This document shows, in pieces, positions 1 through 4,431 of a stretch of DNA of 8,858 nt. Both the position numbers and the translations under genes were made by a program. The notes under the pieces were generated by a model. It did no database searches, was not told the origin of the DNA, and worked only from the letters and a program-made list of their open reading frames with translations. Positions within the stretch are counted from its first letter, which is position 1. Each line of letters opens with the position of its first letter. The DNA is from Bacteroidetes bacterium QS_8_64_10 (lineage in GTDB: Bacteria > Bacteroidota > Rhodothermia > Rhodothermales > Salinibacteraceae). The stretch is from assembly GCA_003022505.1 (NCBI GenBank), contig PXTQ01000065.1:1-8858 (forward strand). Reading direction: 5' to 3'.

Positions 1-108
1 TCGTGGAAGAGCGGCAACACGACAGTTTACGTCCCGCTGACTACGATGCTCATCGTAAGCATCGTGCTTACGGTGCTCGTCAACGTGATCCTGCGCCTGC
101 TGCGATAG
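1..108 (+). CDS. DUF2905 family membrane protein, C-terminal fragment
   Basis: This is the last 35 codons of a gene that begins before the window, read in frame 1 and ending at TAG 106-108. The visible peptide starts SWKSGNTTVYVPLTTM and continues into a hydrophobic helix ending NVILRLLR. DUF2905 proteins are about 65-75 residues long, with a first helix, a short loop containing a G-N-x-T-x-Y-x-P-L motif, and a second helix ending in basic residues. The fragment matches the second half of that plan. The function of the family is unknown; it is a small inner-membrane protein. The first helix and the start lie outside the window. The identification rests on the short loop motif plus the terminal helix, so it is good but not certain. 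Confidence 0.75.
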   Translation, partial: SWKSGNTTVYVPLTTMLIVSIVLTVLVNVILRLLR

Positions 109-275
109 GTCTTCTACTGATCCGAATAGGGCTTACCAAAACATTCAGCCCGAGCGCCTCCGATGCTGCTCGTCGGCAGAACGAGCGATAGGACGATGGG
201 AAGCGAAAAGGAAAGGGTGTTTGACGTGGAAAACGAGTTGCTCCCTGAAACCTCCCTCCACACTTCCACCCCTTT

Positions 276-1382
276 TTACGACGCGGCGGGCGTGTCTTCT
301 TCCTGCGAGGGAGCCGACAGCTCGGTTTGCACCACGTCCTGATTGAGACGCACCGTAGCCTGAATACGCTTGCGCTGGCGGTCCATCGTTTGGCGCCAGG
401 CGTCCTGCCCGCGCTGCTGCACGATTTGCTGGCGGGCCTTCGCCGGGGGCATCATCTCGCCTGTGCGCCGATCCGTCACACGGATGACGTGATAGCCGAA
501 CTGCGTCTTGACCGGCTCGGAGGTGATGCTTTGCTGCTTGGAAAGGCCGAAGGCGGCTTCCTGAAACGGCTCCACGAGGCTCGAGTCGCGGCTCACCCAA
601 CCCATGCTGCCGCCCTTCTGCGCGGAGGCGGGATCGTCGCTGTGACGCCGTGCCAGCGCTGCGAAGTCCGCGTTGCCAGACTGCACGCTGTCGATGAGCG
701 TCTGTGCGCGCTGCTGCACCGAGTCGGTGGCTTCGGGCGAGGCCCCGCGCGGCACGCGCAGGAGAATGTGCTGCAGCTTGATTTGCTCCGCTGCGGCCCG
801 GCGGGCAGAGTCGACTTCGGAGGAGGTAGGCTGCGCTACGTTTTTTACGGTACGCTGTTGCAATTTCTGGACGCGCGCGCGCTGCCGTAGCATCGAGCGC
901 AAAGAGTCTTCCGTCAAATTCTGTTGCGCGAGTCGCTTGCGGTACGCCTGTTCGCTGGGAAACTGGCCGCGGATTTTACGAAACCGCTGGTTCACTTGCG
1001 CAGTGTCGGCCTGGATGTTTAGGCTGTCCGCCATCTCAACGAGTTGTTGGTTGAGTTGCGTCATCAGATTGCGTCCTACGAACCCCTCTACAATTCGGCG
1101 GCGCACGTTTGGGCGGTTGCCCTGCATCATCGACATGCGCTTGTTAGCCTTTTTCAATTGCTGGCGGAACTGCTGCGTTTGCAAGGTGTCCGTGCTGGCA
1201 GCCGTCTGAACAATTGCTGCTTGCGTGGAATCCTGAATCGGCTCGCCGACCTGTACGGTGAACGACCCGATGGGCGTGTTGACAGCAGCGTTCTCAGAAG
1301 AGTCGTCTCCACTTCCGCCACAGGCAGTGAGGCTTAAGGCGGCAAGCAGCAAGAGGAGTGTAGAAAGGGGGGAGCGTTTCAT
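276..1382 (-). CDS. SurA/PpiC-type peptidyl-prolyl cis-trans isomerase lipoprotein
   Basis: A 368-residue periplasmic folding factor expected to isomerise prolyl bonds or act as a chaperone for exported proteins. Residues 1-20 form a lipoprotein signal peptide with lipobox LTAC, so Cys21 should be lipidated after cleavage. A low-complexity Gly/Ser/Asp linker follows. Residues about 85-180 are helical and Gln/Arg-rich, like the SurA N-terminal chaperone region (SurA_N-like). Residues about 200-303 are a parvulin domain: IKLQHILLRV with His205, the GGSMGWVSR stretch at 257-265, and FGYHVIRV with His298. A basic, Gln-rich helix and an acidic tail follow. The domain order (lipobox, SurA_N-like, one parvulin) fits PrsA/SurA-like proteins of Bacteroidota rather than E. 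coli SurA, which has two parvulin domains. The ATG at 1382 is chosen because the signal peptide starts there; no Shine-Dalgarno sequence is visible. It appears to be a single-gene unit. Confidence 0.93.
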   Translation of the reverse strand: MKRSPLSTLLLLLAALSLTACGGSGDDSSENAAVNTPIGSFTVQVGEPIQDSTQAAIVQTAASTDTLQTQQFRQQLKKANKRMSMMQGNRPNVRRRIVEGFVGRNLMTQLNQQLVEMADSLNIQADTAQVNQRFRKIRGQFPSEQAYRKRLAQQNLTEDSLRSMLRQRARVQKLQQRTVKNVAQPTSSEVDSARRAAAEQIKLQHILLRVPRGASPEATDSVQQRAQTLIDSVQSGNADFAALARRHSDDPASAQKGGSMGWVSRDSSLVEPFQEAAFGLSKQQSITSEPVKTQFGYHVIRVTDRRTGEMMPPAKARQQIVQQRGQDAWRQTMDRQRKRIQATVRLNQDVVQTELSAPSQEEDTPAAS

Positions 1383-1433
1383 AGTAGTGTGGATGGTGTA
1401 ATTTTAGATTCACAGTTCAGTACCGCTGGCATG

Positions 1434-1443
1434 CCCTCGAGGG
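1434..1443. promoter_or_regulatory. 10-bp perfect palindrome upstream of the PPIase gene
   Basis: CCCTCGAGGG is a perfect palindrome about 52 bases upstream of the ATG of the isomerase gene, in the 188-bp space shared with the oppositely transcribed tRNA gene. It could be an operator half-site arrangement, but a 10-bp palindrome can occur by chance. I see no convincing -35/-10 pair for the isomerase gene beside it. Confidence 0.2.
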
Positions 1444-1516
1444 TTCCCACAAGATCGTCATCATATATTGAGAGAGACGCTTTTGCGCGTTTTTGATCCG
1501 CCTGCGTAAAAGTTCA

Positions 1517-1544
1517 TTGAACGAGAAACCGTCTCATGTAAAGC
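1517..1544 (+). promoter_or_regulatory. Weak candidate promoter for tRNA-Glu
   Basis: TTGAAC (1517-1522) and TAAAGC (1539-1544) are separated by 16 bases. Transcription would then begin near 1551 and leave a leader of about 20 bases before the mature tRNA 5' end at 1571, which is a reasonable length for a tRNA precursor. The -10 match is poor, so this is only a candidate. Confidence 0.22.
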
Positions 1545-1570
1545 AGGTAACGCTGTAACGCACTTAATTT

Positions 1571-1645
1571 GCCGCGTTCGTCTAGCTTGGTCTAGGACGC
1601 CGGGTTCTCAGTCCGGTAACACGGGTTCAAATCCCGTACGCGGTA
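1571..1645 (+). tRNA. tRNA-Glu (anticodon CTC)
   Basis: A full cloverleaf can be drawn by hand. The acceptor stem is GCCGCGT (1571-1577) with ACGCGGT (1638-1644), discriminator A1645. The D arm has GTCTA then TAGGAC, as in bacterial tRNA-Glu. The anticodon stem is CCGGG/TCCGG with loop TTCTCAG, anticodon CTC at 1607-1609. The T arm is ACGGG-TTCAAAT-CCCGT. The anticodon reads GAG codons, and the D arm and variable loop (TAACA) agree with glutamate tRNAs. CCA is not encoded, so it must be added by nucleotidyltransferase. The first pair is G1:U72 rather than G-C, an uncommon detail. The gene stands alone; tRNA genes are common integration sites, but no copy of its 3' end is seen elsewhere in the window. 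Confidence 0.95.
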
Positions 1646-1859
1646 CTTTCCGAAAAGCGGCTCATCGGCGTCAAAATCGGCGTTTGTGGGCCGCTTTCGT
1701 ATGTTTGAGCGGAGTGGACATTTGGAAGCAAAGCGAACGAAAACGAAACTCTGTGGGGAATATATGGGGAACGGATTCCCGACAACTGAAAACGGCCCGT
1801 CACCGCAAGGCGGGCGGGTCGTCATCGGGCGCGCTTCGTTTTTGGTAGGCGATGAAATA

Positions 1860-1883
1860 CATCAGCTTTCCATGCACGCTTTG
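1860..1883 (-). repeat. Dispersed intergenic repeat, copy A
   Basis: Read on the minus strand this 24-base stretch is nearly identical to 6384-6408 on the plus strand: 23 of 24 aligned bases agree, with a one-base gap. The shared core is GCGTGCA[T/C]GGAAAGCTGATG. The two copies lie 4.5 kb apart, both in gene-poor DNA. At this length and identity, chance is unlikely. The 7-bp hairpin arm present in the other copy is degraded here, where TGTATTT replaces TGCACGC. Confidence 0.7.
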
Positions 1884-1926
1884 TCGTTGATTTGTATATG
1901 AAAGCGGCCAGCTAAAGATTATTCCG

Positions 1927-1941
1927 ATCTCGATCCGAGAT
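1927..1941. repeat. Short perfect hairpin ATCTCG-ATC-CGAGAT
   Basis: Six-base stem with a three-base loop, located just beyond the stop codon of the membrane-protein gene on the minus strand. It could slow or end transcription of that gene, but no run of T follows on either strand, so it is not a standard intrinsic terminator. Confidence 0.35.
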
Positions 1942-1952
1942 ACTCCGCAAAA

Positions 1953-1965
1953 TCCGTGTCTATCC
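1953..1965 (-). repeat. Intergenic repeat GGATAGACACGGA-type, copy 1
   Basis: On the minus strand this reads GGATAGACACGGA. A 12-of-13 match, GGATCGACACGGA, is at 8205-8217 on the plus strand. The surrounding text (AAAATCCGTGTCTATCC on the plus strand) belongs to a kind of repeat I know from intergenic regions of many bacteria. It overlaps the end of the membrane-protein gene and contains its stop codon (1960-1962). Confidence 0.5.
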
Positions 1966-2766
1966 TTGTGCACTTTTGTTTTTGCTGCCCACAAAGCCTG
2001 CGCTCGTCTCCGCCGGCGCGGATTCGCCCGACTCCGCGCCGTTGCCTGCGAACCACGAGCGCGCCTGGTACAGCGGGTGGTGCGTGTAGCCGGAGCGCGC
2101 GACGGCTCGCAGCGTCCGACGGAAGTCGCGCGCAAGCAGCCAGTCGCCCAGCGTGTCGAGCATAGCCTCGTGCTGTTGGCGCAGCTGCCACTGGAGCACG
2201 GCCTGCCCGCCCTCCAGCAACACCACGAGCACCGTCGCGCCCGCCACCGCCGGGTTCAGTGAGGACGGATGCAACCATGCGCCCATGCCCAGAGCAGCCG
2301 CGTACGCCGCCCAGTCGAGATTGTAGCGCATGAGGCGGAGCGGACGGAGCGAGCGACGCAGCTGTCGACGCAGCCGCTGCTTCTTTTCGGACGCGGCGAA
2401 CTGGGCGGGCAGCGGGCGTTGCAGGATCGAGCGCAGGGCGCGCAGAACGAGGCTCTCGCGCCAGAGGTGATCCTGGCGGTAGAGGCATTCGCGCAGGTGC
2501 GCGGCGTCGAGCGGCTGCCGAAGGAATTGCTGCTCCAGGCGCGTCTGCCGGGCGGCCCGCCGCATCCGGAAGAAAAGCTGGGCCTTGCGCAGGCCGTAGA
2601 GCACGAGCAGGCCGCCCGCCGGAAGCAACCACGGCGACCACAGCGACGGGTGAAAGATGGACGCCATCAGAATGGCTGCGGCCACGCCTTCCCAGAACGC
2701 GAGCCGCTGGATGCGACGGCTCGTGCGGCCTACCTTCAGTACGGGCTTGACGACGGCGAAGGACAT
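1960..2766 (-). CDS. Predicted four-span membrane protein, function unknown
   Basis: A 268-residue protein I do not recognise. Four hydrophobic stretches are visible: about 22-38, 44-60, 152-166 and 172-190. They form two hairpins separated by a long, very basic, helix-rich region of about 85 residues rich in Arg, Gln and Leu (RLRRQLRRSLRPLRLMRYNL at 131-150), which should lie in the cytoplasm. A second Arg/Gln-rich helical region follows the last span (191-225). The C-terminal 25 residues are low-complexity Ala/Ser/Glu/Gly. The last codons and the stop fall inside an intergenic repeat, so the tail may not be ancestral. The ATG at 2766 is the first in frame and has no Shine-Dalgarno sequence; a heptamer repeat sits directly upstream. 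The long open frame and codon pattern support a real gene. Confidence 0.72.
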   Translation of the reverse strand: MSFAVVKPVLKVGRTSRRIQRLAFWEGVAAAILMASIFHPSLWSPWLLPAGGLLVLYGLRKAQLFFRMRRAARQTRLEQQFLRQPLDAAHLRECLYRQDHLWRESLVLRALRSILQRPLPAQFAASEKKQRLRRQLRRSLRPLRLMRYNLDWAAYAAALGMGAWLHPSSLNPAVAGATVLVVLLEGGQAVLQWQLRQQHEAMLDTLGDWLLARDFRRTLRAVARSGYTHHPLYQARSWFAGNGAESGESAPAETSAGFVGSKNKSAQG

Positions 2767-2772
2767 GCGAAT

Positions 2773-2806
2773 GGTTGCAGGTTAGCAGGTTGCACGTTCG
2801 CAGGTT
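2773..2806. repeat. Tandem heptamer/octamer repeat, GGTTGCA type
   Basis: The units are GGTTGCA, GGTTAGCA, GGTTGCA, CGTTCGCA and GGTT. They start seven bases upstream of the ATG of the four-span membrane protein, so they lie in its 5' leader or promoter. The same unit recurs in tandem at 8131-8161 after recO. Short tandem repeats of this sequence are known in intergenic DNA of various bacteria; their function is unclear. Confidence 0.7.
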
Positions 2807-2996
2807 ACTGATGCGGGCATGGTCTTCTGAACTTTTGCGAGCATGGCGAGCGGGACGGGGAGAATAGGAGAACGCCTATGCTCCTCATCTCACACACTCC
2901 CAAACACAGTGCAGGTTCAAGCGGTCATTTGGATGTGGGGAAGACCGGTCAGGTTTTCGAGTGCGCTCCCAGGTAGAACCACGCACCTTCGGAAAA

Positions 2997-3161
2997 GCGC
3001 TCTCCAAACTCTTGCTTGTCATTTACTACGCTACGCTCCGTGAACCTCCCTCTGGTCGGTTTCGCACTCCGATGCGGAGTCTCCTACATCAAGGCGTCTG
3101 CTGGACATATGGAGATACTGAATCAAGTTCAGTATGACAGTCTCTGGGGTTTGGAGAGCGC
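2997..3161. mobile_element. MITE-like element with 13-bp terminal inverted repeats
   Basis: GCGCTCTCCAAAC (2997-3009) is repeated as its exact reverse complement at 3149-3161. The similarity continues inward: after a 7- or 9-base gap both ends carry TGTCAT (3017-3022, and its complement 3134-3139). Inside are a six-base hairpin ACTCCG-ATG-CGGAGT (3066-3080) and an eight-base hairpin (3115-3135). The element is 165 bp with no coding capacity, like a miniature inverted-repeat element or a palindromic intergenic repeat. I see no clear target-site duplication. Confidence 0.6.
3115..3135. repeat. Bacteroidota-type palindromic repeat ATACTGAA-TCAAG-TTCAGTAT
   Basis: A perfect 8-bp stem with a 5-base loop, preceded by GGAG and followed by GACA. 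Sequences of the form GTCAT-x-CTGAACTTG-x-TTCAG occur many times in intergenic regions of Bacteroidota and related genomes, so this is probably a local copy of such a repeat. It forms the inner part of the right end of the 165-bp element. Confidence 0.65.
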
Positions 3162-3275
3162 GTTATTTGCTCGTGTGCGACAAACTACTTTGAGAGCGTT
3201 CGAGTGAAGCGTTCAGTTCGCGCCGTGCTCGCCCAAAACGTAGCGAAGCATACATACGCTTGCTCTTTGCCTTCT

Positions 3276-3330
3276 AAAAACGTTTTTCTCCTGCATCGCA
3301 GGGGGCCATCCGGGCAGGTGCAACGCCTGC
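3276..3330 (+). promoter_or_regulatory. Palindrome plus two hairpins with interchangeable arms
   Basis: A perfect palindrome AAAAACGTTTTT (3276-3287) is followed by hairpin CCTGC-ATC-GCAGG (3290-3302) and hairpin GCAGG-TGCAACG-CCTGC (3314-3330). Since the arms are the same two pentamers, the first CCTGC can also pair with the second GCAGG, and the first GCAGG with the last CCTGC. This gives mutually exclusive folds, as in attenuators. It lies about 175-230 bases upstream of the lipoprotein start. No gene product or ligand is implied. Confidence 0.3.
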
Positions 3331-3388
3331 ATTATTTAGTGCACGATCCTTAGCAATCCGTTCACGGCATGGTAACGCACAGAACGTA

Positions 3389-3443
3389 GCGCCGGTCTTG
3401 GTTGAAAAAAGGCCAAAGACCCGGCAACCGGCTGCAACGGCGC
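3389..3443 (+). ncRNA. Candidate structured leader: outer stem enclosing two hairpins
   Basis: The outer stem GCGCCG (3389-3394) pairs perfectly with CGGCGC (3438-3443). It encloses hairpin GTCTTGG (3395-3401) with CC-A-AAGAC (3413-3420, one bulged A), and hairpin CCGG-CAA-CCGG (3421-3431), directly stacked. Alternative pairings exist: GGTTG 3400-3404 with CAACC 3425-3429, and GCTGC 3431-3435 with GCAGC 3442-3446. The string GGCCAAAGACCCGGCAACC resembles part of the S-box (SAM-I) core, but the other conserved S-box segments are missing. It ends 61 bases before the lipoprotein ATG, so it would lie in that gene's 5' UTR. Confidence 0.35.
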
Positions 3444-3504
3444 AGCACGATCCGGATATTCAATCAAGCAAGCTCCGACCTTTTTCAACGTTCCGTATTT
3501 CCGA

Positions 3505-4098
3505 ATGATGGGCATCAGCTACGCAAAGACCGCGCTGGCGCTTCTTCTCGTGCTGGCGGCGGGGTGCCGCACCTACGGCGGGCGCGACAGCGAGGCGATC
3601 ACGTTCCGCCAGATCGAAGCCGCCGTGCAGGACTACGCGCGCGCCTATGACCGCGCGAATGCCAACGCCGCTGCGCTCGAACAGGCCGCTAAGCAGGACT
3701 CGGCGGCGGCGACGCTGGCGCGCAAGTACAGGGCGCTCGTGGCGACGCATGGCGCGCGCCTGACCGACCAGCGCGAGCGGATGGAGGAGTTGCGCGGCTC
3801 CGACGACTACCGGGCGCTGAGCCGCACGCTCGGCGGCGTCGTCAAGGAGCAGCAGGTGATGGCGAAGGAATACCGGAACCTCATGGCGCGCTACCGACCC
3901 GGCGGCGACACCACCGTCGTCGCCTTCGAGGTGCCCCCGCGCGGTCGCTACTACCTGGTGCCCCCCTTCTACGAGGCCGCCCGCAACGAGGCGCAGCCGC
4001 GCCTTCCGGGTCTGGCGCGCAGCGAGGTGGGCGGCACCCCGACTGACACCGCGCAGACAACTGTGCCGCGCCCGGCGCGCCGCGACACAACGCCGTGA
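3505..4098 (+). CDS. Predicted lipoprotein with coiled-coil-like helix, function unknown
   Basis: A 197-residue exported protein that I cannot place in a family. Residues 1-20 form a lipoprotein signal peptide (basic N-end, Leu/Ala core) with LAAG-C, so Cys21 is the predicted lipidation site. Residues about 35-130 are charged and Ala/Glu/Arg-rich with heptad-like hydrophobic spacing, suggesting long helices or a coiled coil. Residues 135-160 look extended (TTVVAFEVPPRGRYYLVPPF). The end is Pro/Thr/Arg-rich and probably disordered. Two ATG codons are adjacent (3505 and 3508); I use the first, and no Shine-Dalgarno sequence helps to choose. The stop overlaps nothing on the same strand. The leader has unusual folding potential. 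The coding call is secure from its length and signal peptide. Confidence 0.8.
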   Translation: MMGISYAKTALALLLVLAAGCRTYGGRDSEAITFRQIEAAVQDYARAYDRANANAAALEQAAKQDSAAATLARKYRALVATHGARLTDQRERMEELRGSDDYRALSRTLGGVVKEQQVMAKEYRNLMARYRPGGDTTVVAFEVPPRGRYYLVPPFYEAARNEAQPRLPGLARSEVGGTPTDTAQTTVPRPARRDTTP

Positions 4099-4118
4099 GT
4101 TATTGTACGCACCATCTC

Positions 4119-4135
4119 CTCATCCTCCCAGCGCC
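4119..4135. repeat. Intergenic repeat CTCATC[C/T]TCCCAGCGCC, copy 1
   Basis: Seventeen bases shared with 6713-6729 with one mismatch. Here it sits exactly where the broken ABM gene loses family similarity, so it may mark the point of disruption. The other copy lies between two convergent genes. Confidence 0.55.
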
Positions 4136-4355
4136 CTATCCGTTCCCGGTGTTGTTTCCGAAGCGCTCCAGTGCGTCCTCGTCCTTCCAGCGGCTGTGTA
4201 TGGTAAAGATGAGATCGTACCGCGCGCCCTGCCAGAGCGCCAGGTGCTCACAGCCCGCAAACGCCCGGATCTCAGGAGCTGCTCTCCTCGAAGATCGCCA
4301 GGAAGTCGTCGCGCGCCGCCGGGCGAAACGTCATGCGGACGAGACGGATGAGCAT
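4136..4355 (-). pseudogene. Frameshifted, truncated ABM-domain (antibiotic biosynthesis monooxygenase) gene
   Basis: Starting at ATG 4355 the minus strand reads MLIRLVRMTF, continues to EESSS, and meets TGA at 4272-4274. In the next frame it goes on at once with EIRAFAGCEHLALWQ, then DLIFTIHSRWKDEDALERF, and ends after GNNTGNG at TAG 4136-4138. Joined, these match the opening two thirds of ABM-domain proteins (about 95 residues): IRLVRMTF strand, DDFLAIFEES helix, IRAFAGCEHL, then the W-x-x-E-x-AL segment. Removing one base at about 4273-4278 restores the frame and the normal family spacing. The last 30-40 residues, usually containing an LFRSTW-type segment, are absent. ABM proteins are small dimeric ferredoxin-fold proteins acting as monooxygenases or heme/quinone-related enzymes. 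Two separate lesions point to a dead gene. Confidence 0.78.
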
Positions 4356-4408
4356 AGTTTGAGGGACGGAGAGACGAAGAAACGGAAGGGAAGACAGAGA
4401 GAACGAAG
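4356..4408. repeat. Purine-rich low-complexity intergenic tract
   Basis: The plus strand is almost pure A/G with scattered C, built from GAGACGAAGAAACGGAAGGG-like words. It separates the TerB gene from the ABM relic. A related tract (GGATAGGAAGAAAGGAGGAT) is at 6652-6671. The direct repeat CACCGGCTC occurs at 4409-4417 and 4433-4441, the second copy at the end of the TerB coding sequence. The function is unknown. Confidence 0.45.
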
Positions 4409-4431
4409 CACCGGCTCTCCGATTTGCCGTC

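Larger units (their letters stand above)
1646..1959. other. Gene-poor region downstream of tRNA-Glu
   Basis: About 310 bases without a convincing gene. Short open frames exist on both strands, but they run across the tRNA or across repeats and resemble no family I know. The region begins with a direct repeat ATCGGCGT separated by CAAA (near 1664-1683). An imperfect inverted repeat, CGAAAAGCGGC at 1651 with GCCGCTTTCG at about 1691-1700, might end tRNA transcription. GCCCG 1795-1799 and CGGGC 1811-1815 can pair, and a run of five T lies near 1840, a weak terminator-like arrangement. A dispersed repeat at 1860-1883 and a hairpin at 1927-1941 are listed separately. A decayed insertion next to the tRNA is possible but not shown. 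Confidence 0.5.
2807..3504. other. Long gene-poor region with repeats and RNA-like folds
   Basis: About 700 bases between two divergent genes. The open frames inside it are short, cross the inverted-repeat element, and have no family resemblance, so I call no gene. What it holds: a 165-bp element bounded by inverted repeats (2997-3161), a 12-bp A/T-type palindrome (3276-3287), two small hairpins with interchangeable arms (3290-3330), a nine-base direct repeat GCACGATCC (3341-3349 and 3445-3453), and a compact two-hairpin fold (3389-3443) before the lipoprotein gene. Confidence 0.6.

Noticed and set aside
327..890. Plus-strand open frames across the PPIase gene
   Set aside because: They are antisense to a gene with a clear lipobox and parvulin domain; their peptides are His/Arg/Leu-rich antisense composition.
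1592..1825. Minus-strand open frame overlapping the tRNA
   Set aside because: It runs through the tRNA on the opposite strand and ends in the RVRDLNPCYRTENPAS text typical of reversed tRNA sequence.
1686..1901. Possible integrase relic beside tRNA-Glu
   Set aside because: The 71-residue frame (MGRFRMFERSGHLEAKRTKT and onward) has no tyrosine-recombinase motif, and no repeat of the tRNA 3' end was found to mark an attachment site.
3016..3207. Plus-strand open frame of 63 codons in the MITE-like element
   Set aside because: The frame crosses the palindromic repeat, where the peptide text ILNQVQYDS is the usual translation of that repeat rather than a protein.
3389..3453. S-box (SAM-I) riboswitch
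   Set aside because: Only the segment GGCCAAAGACCCGGCAACC fits. The 5' AGAG segment, the GGAGGGA strand and the GTGCCAATTCC-type strand are absent, and the downstream gene has no link to methionine metabolism. Kept only as an unclassified structured leader.
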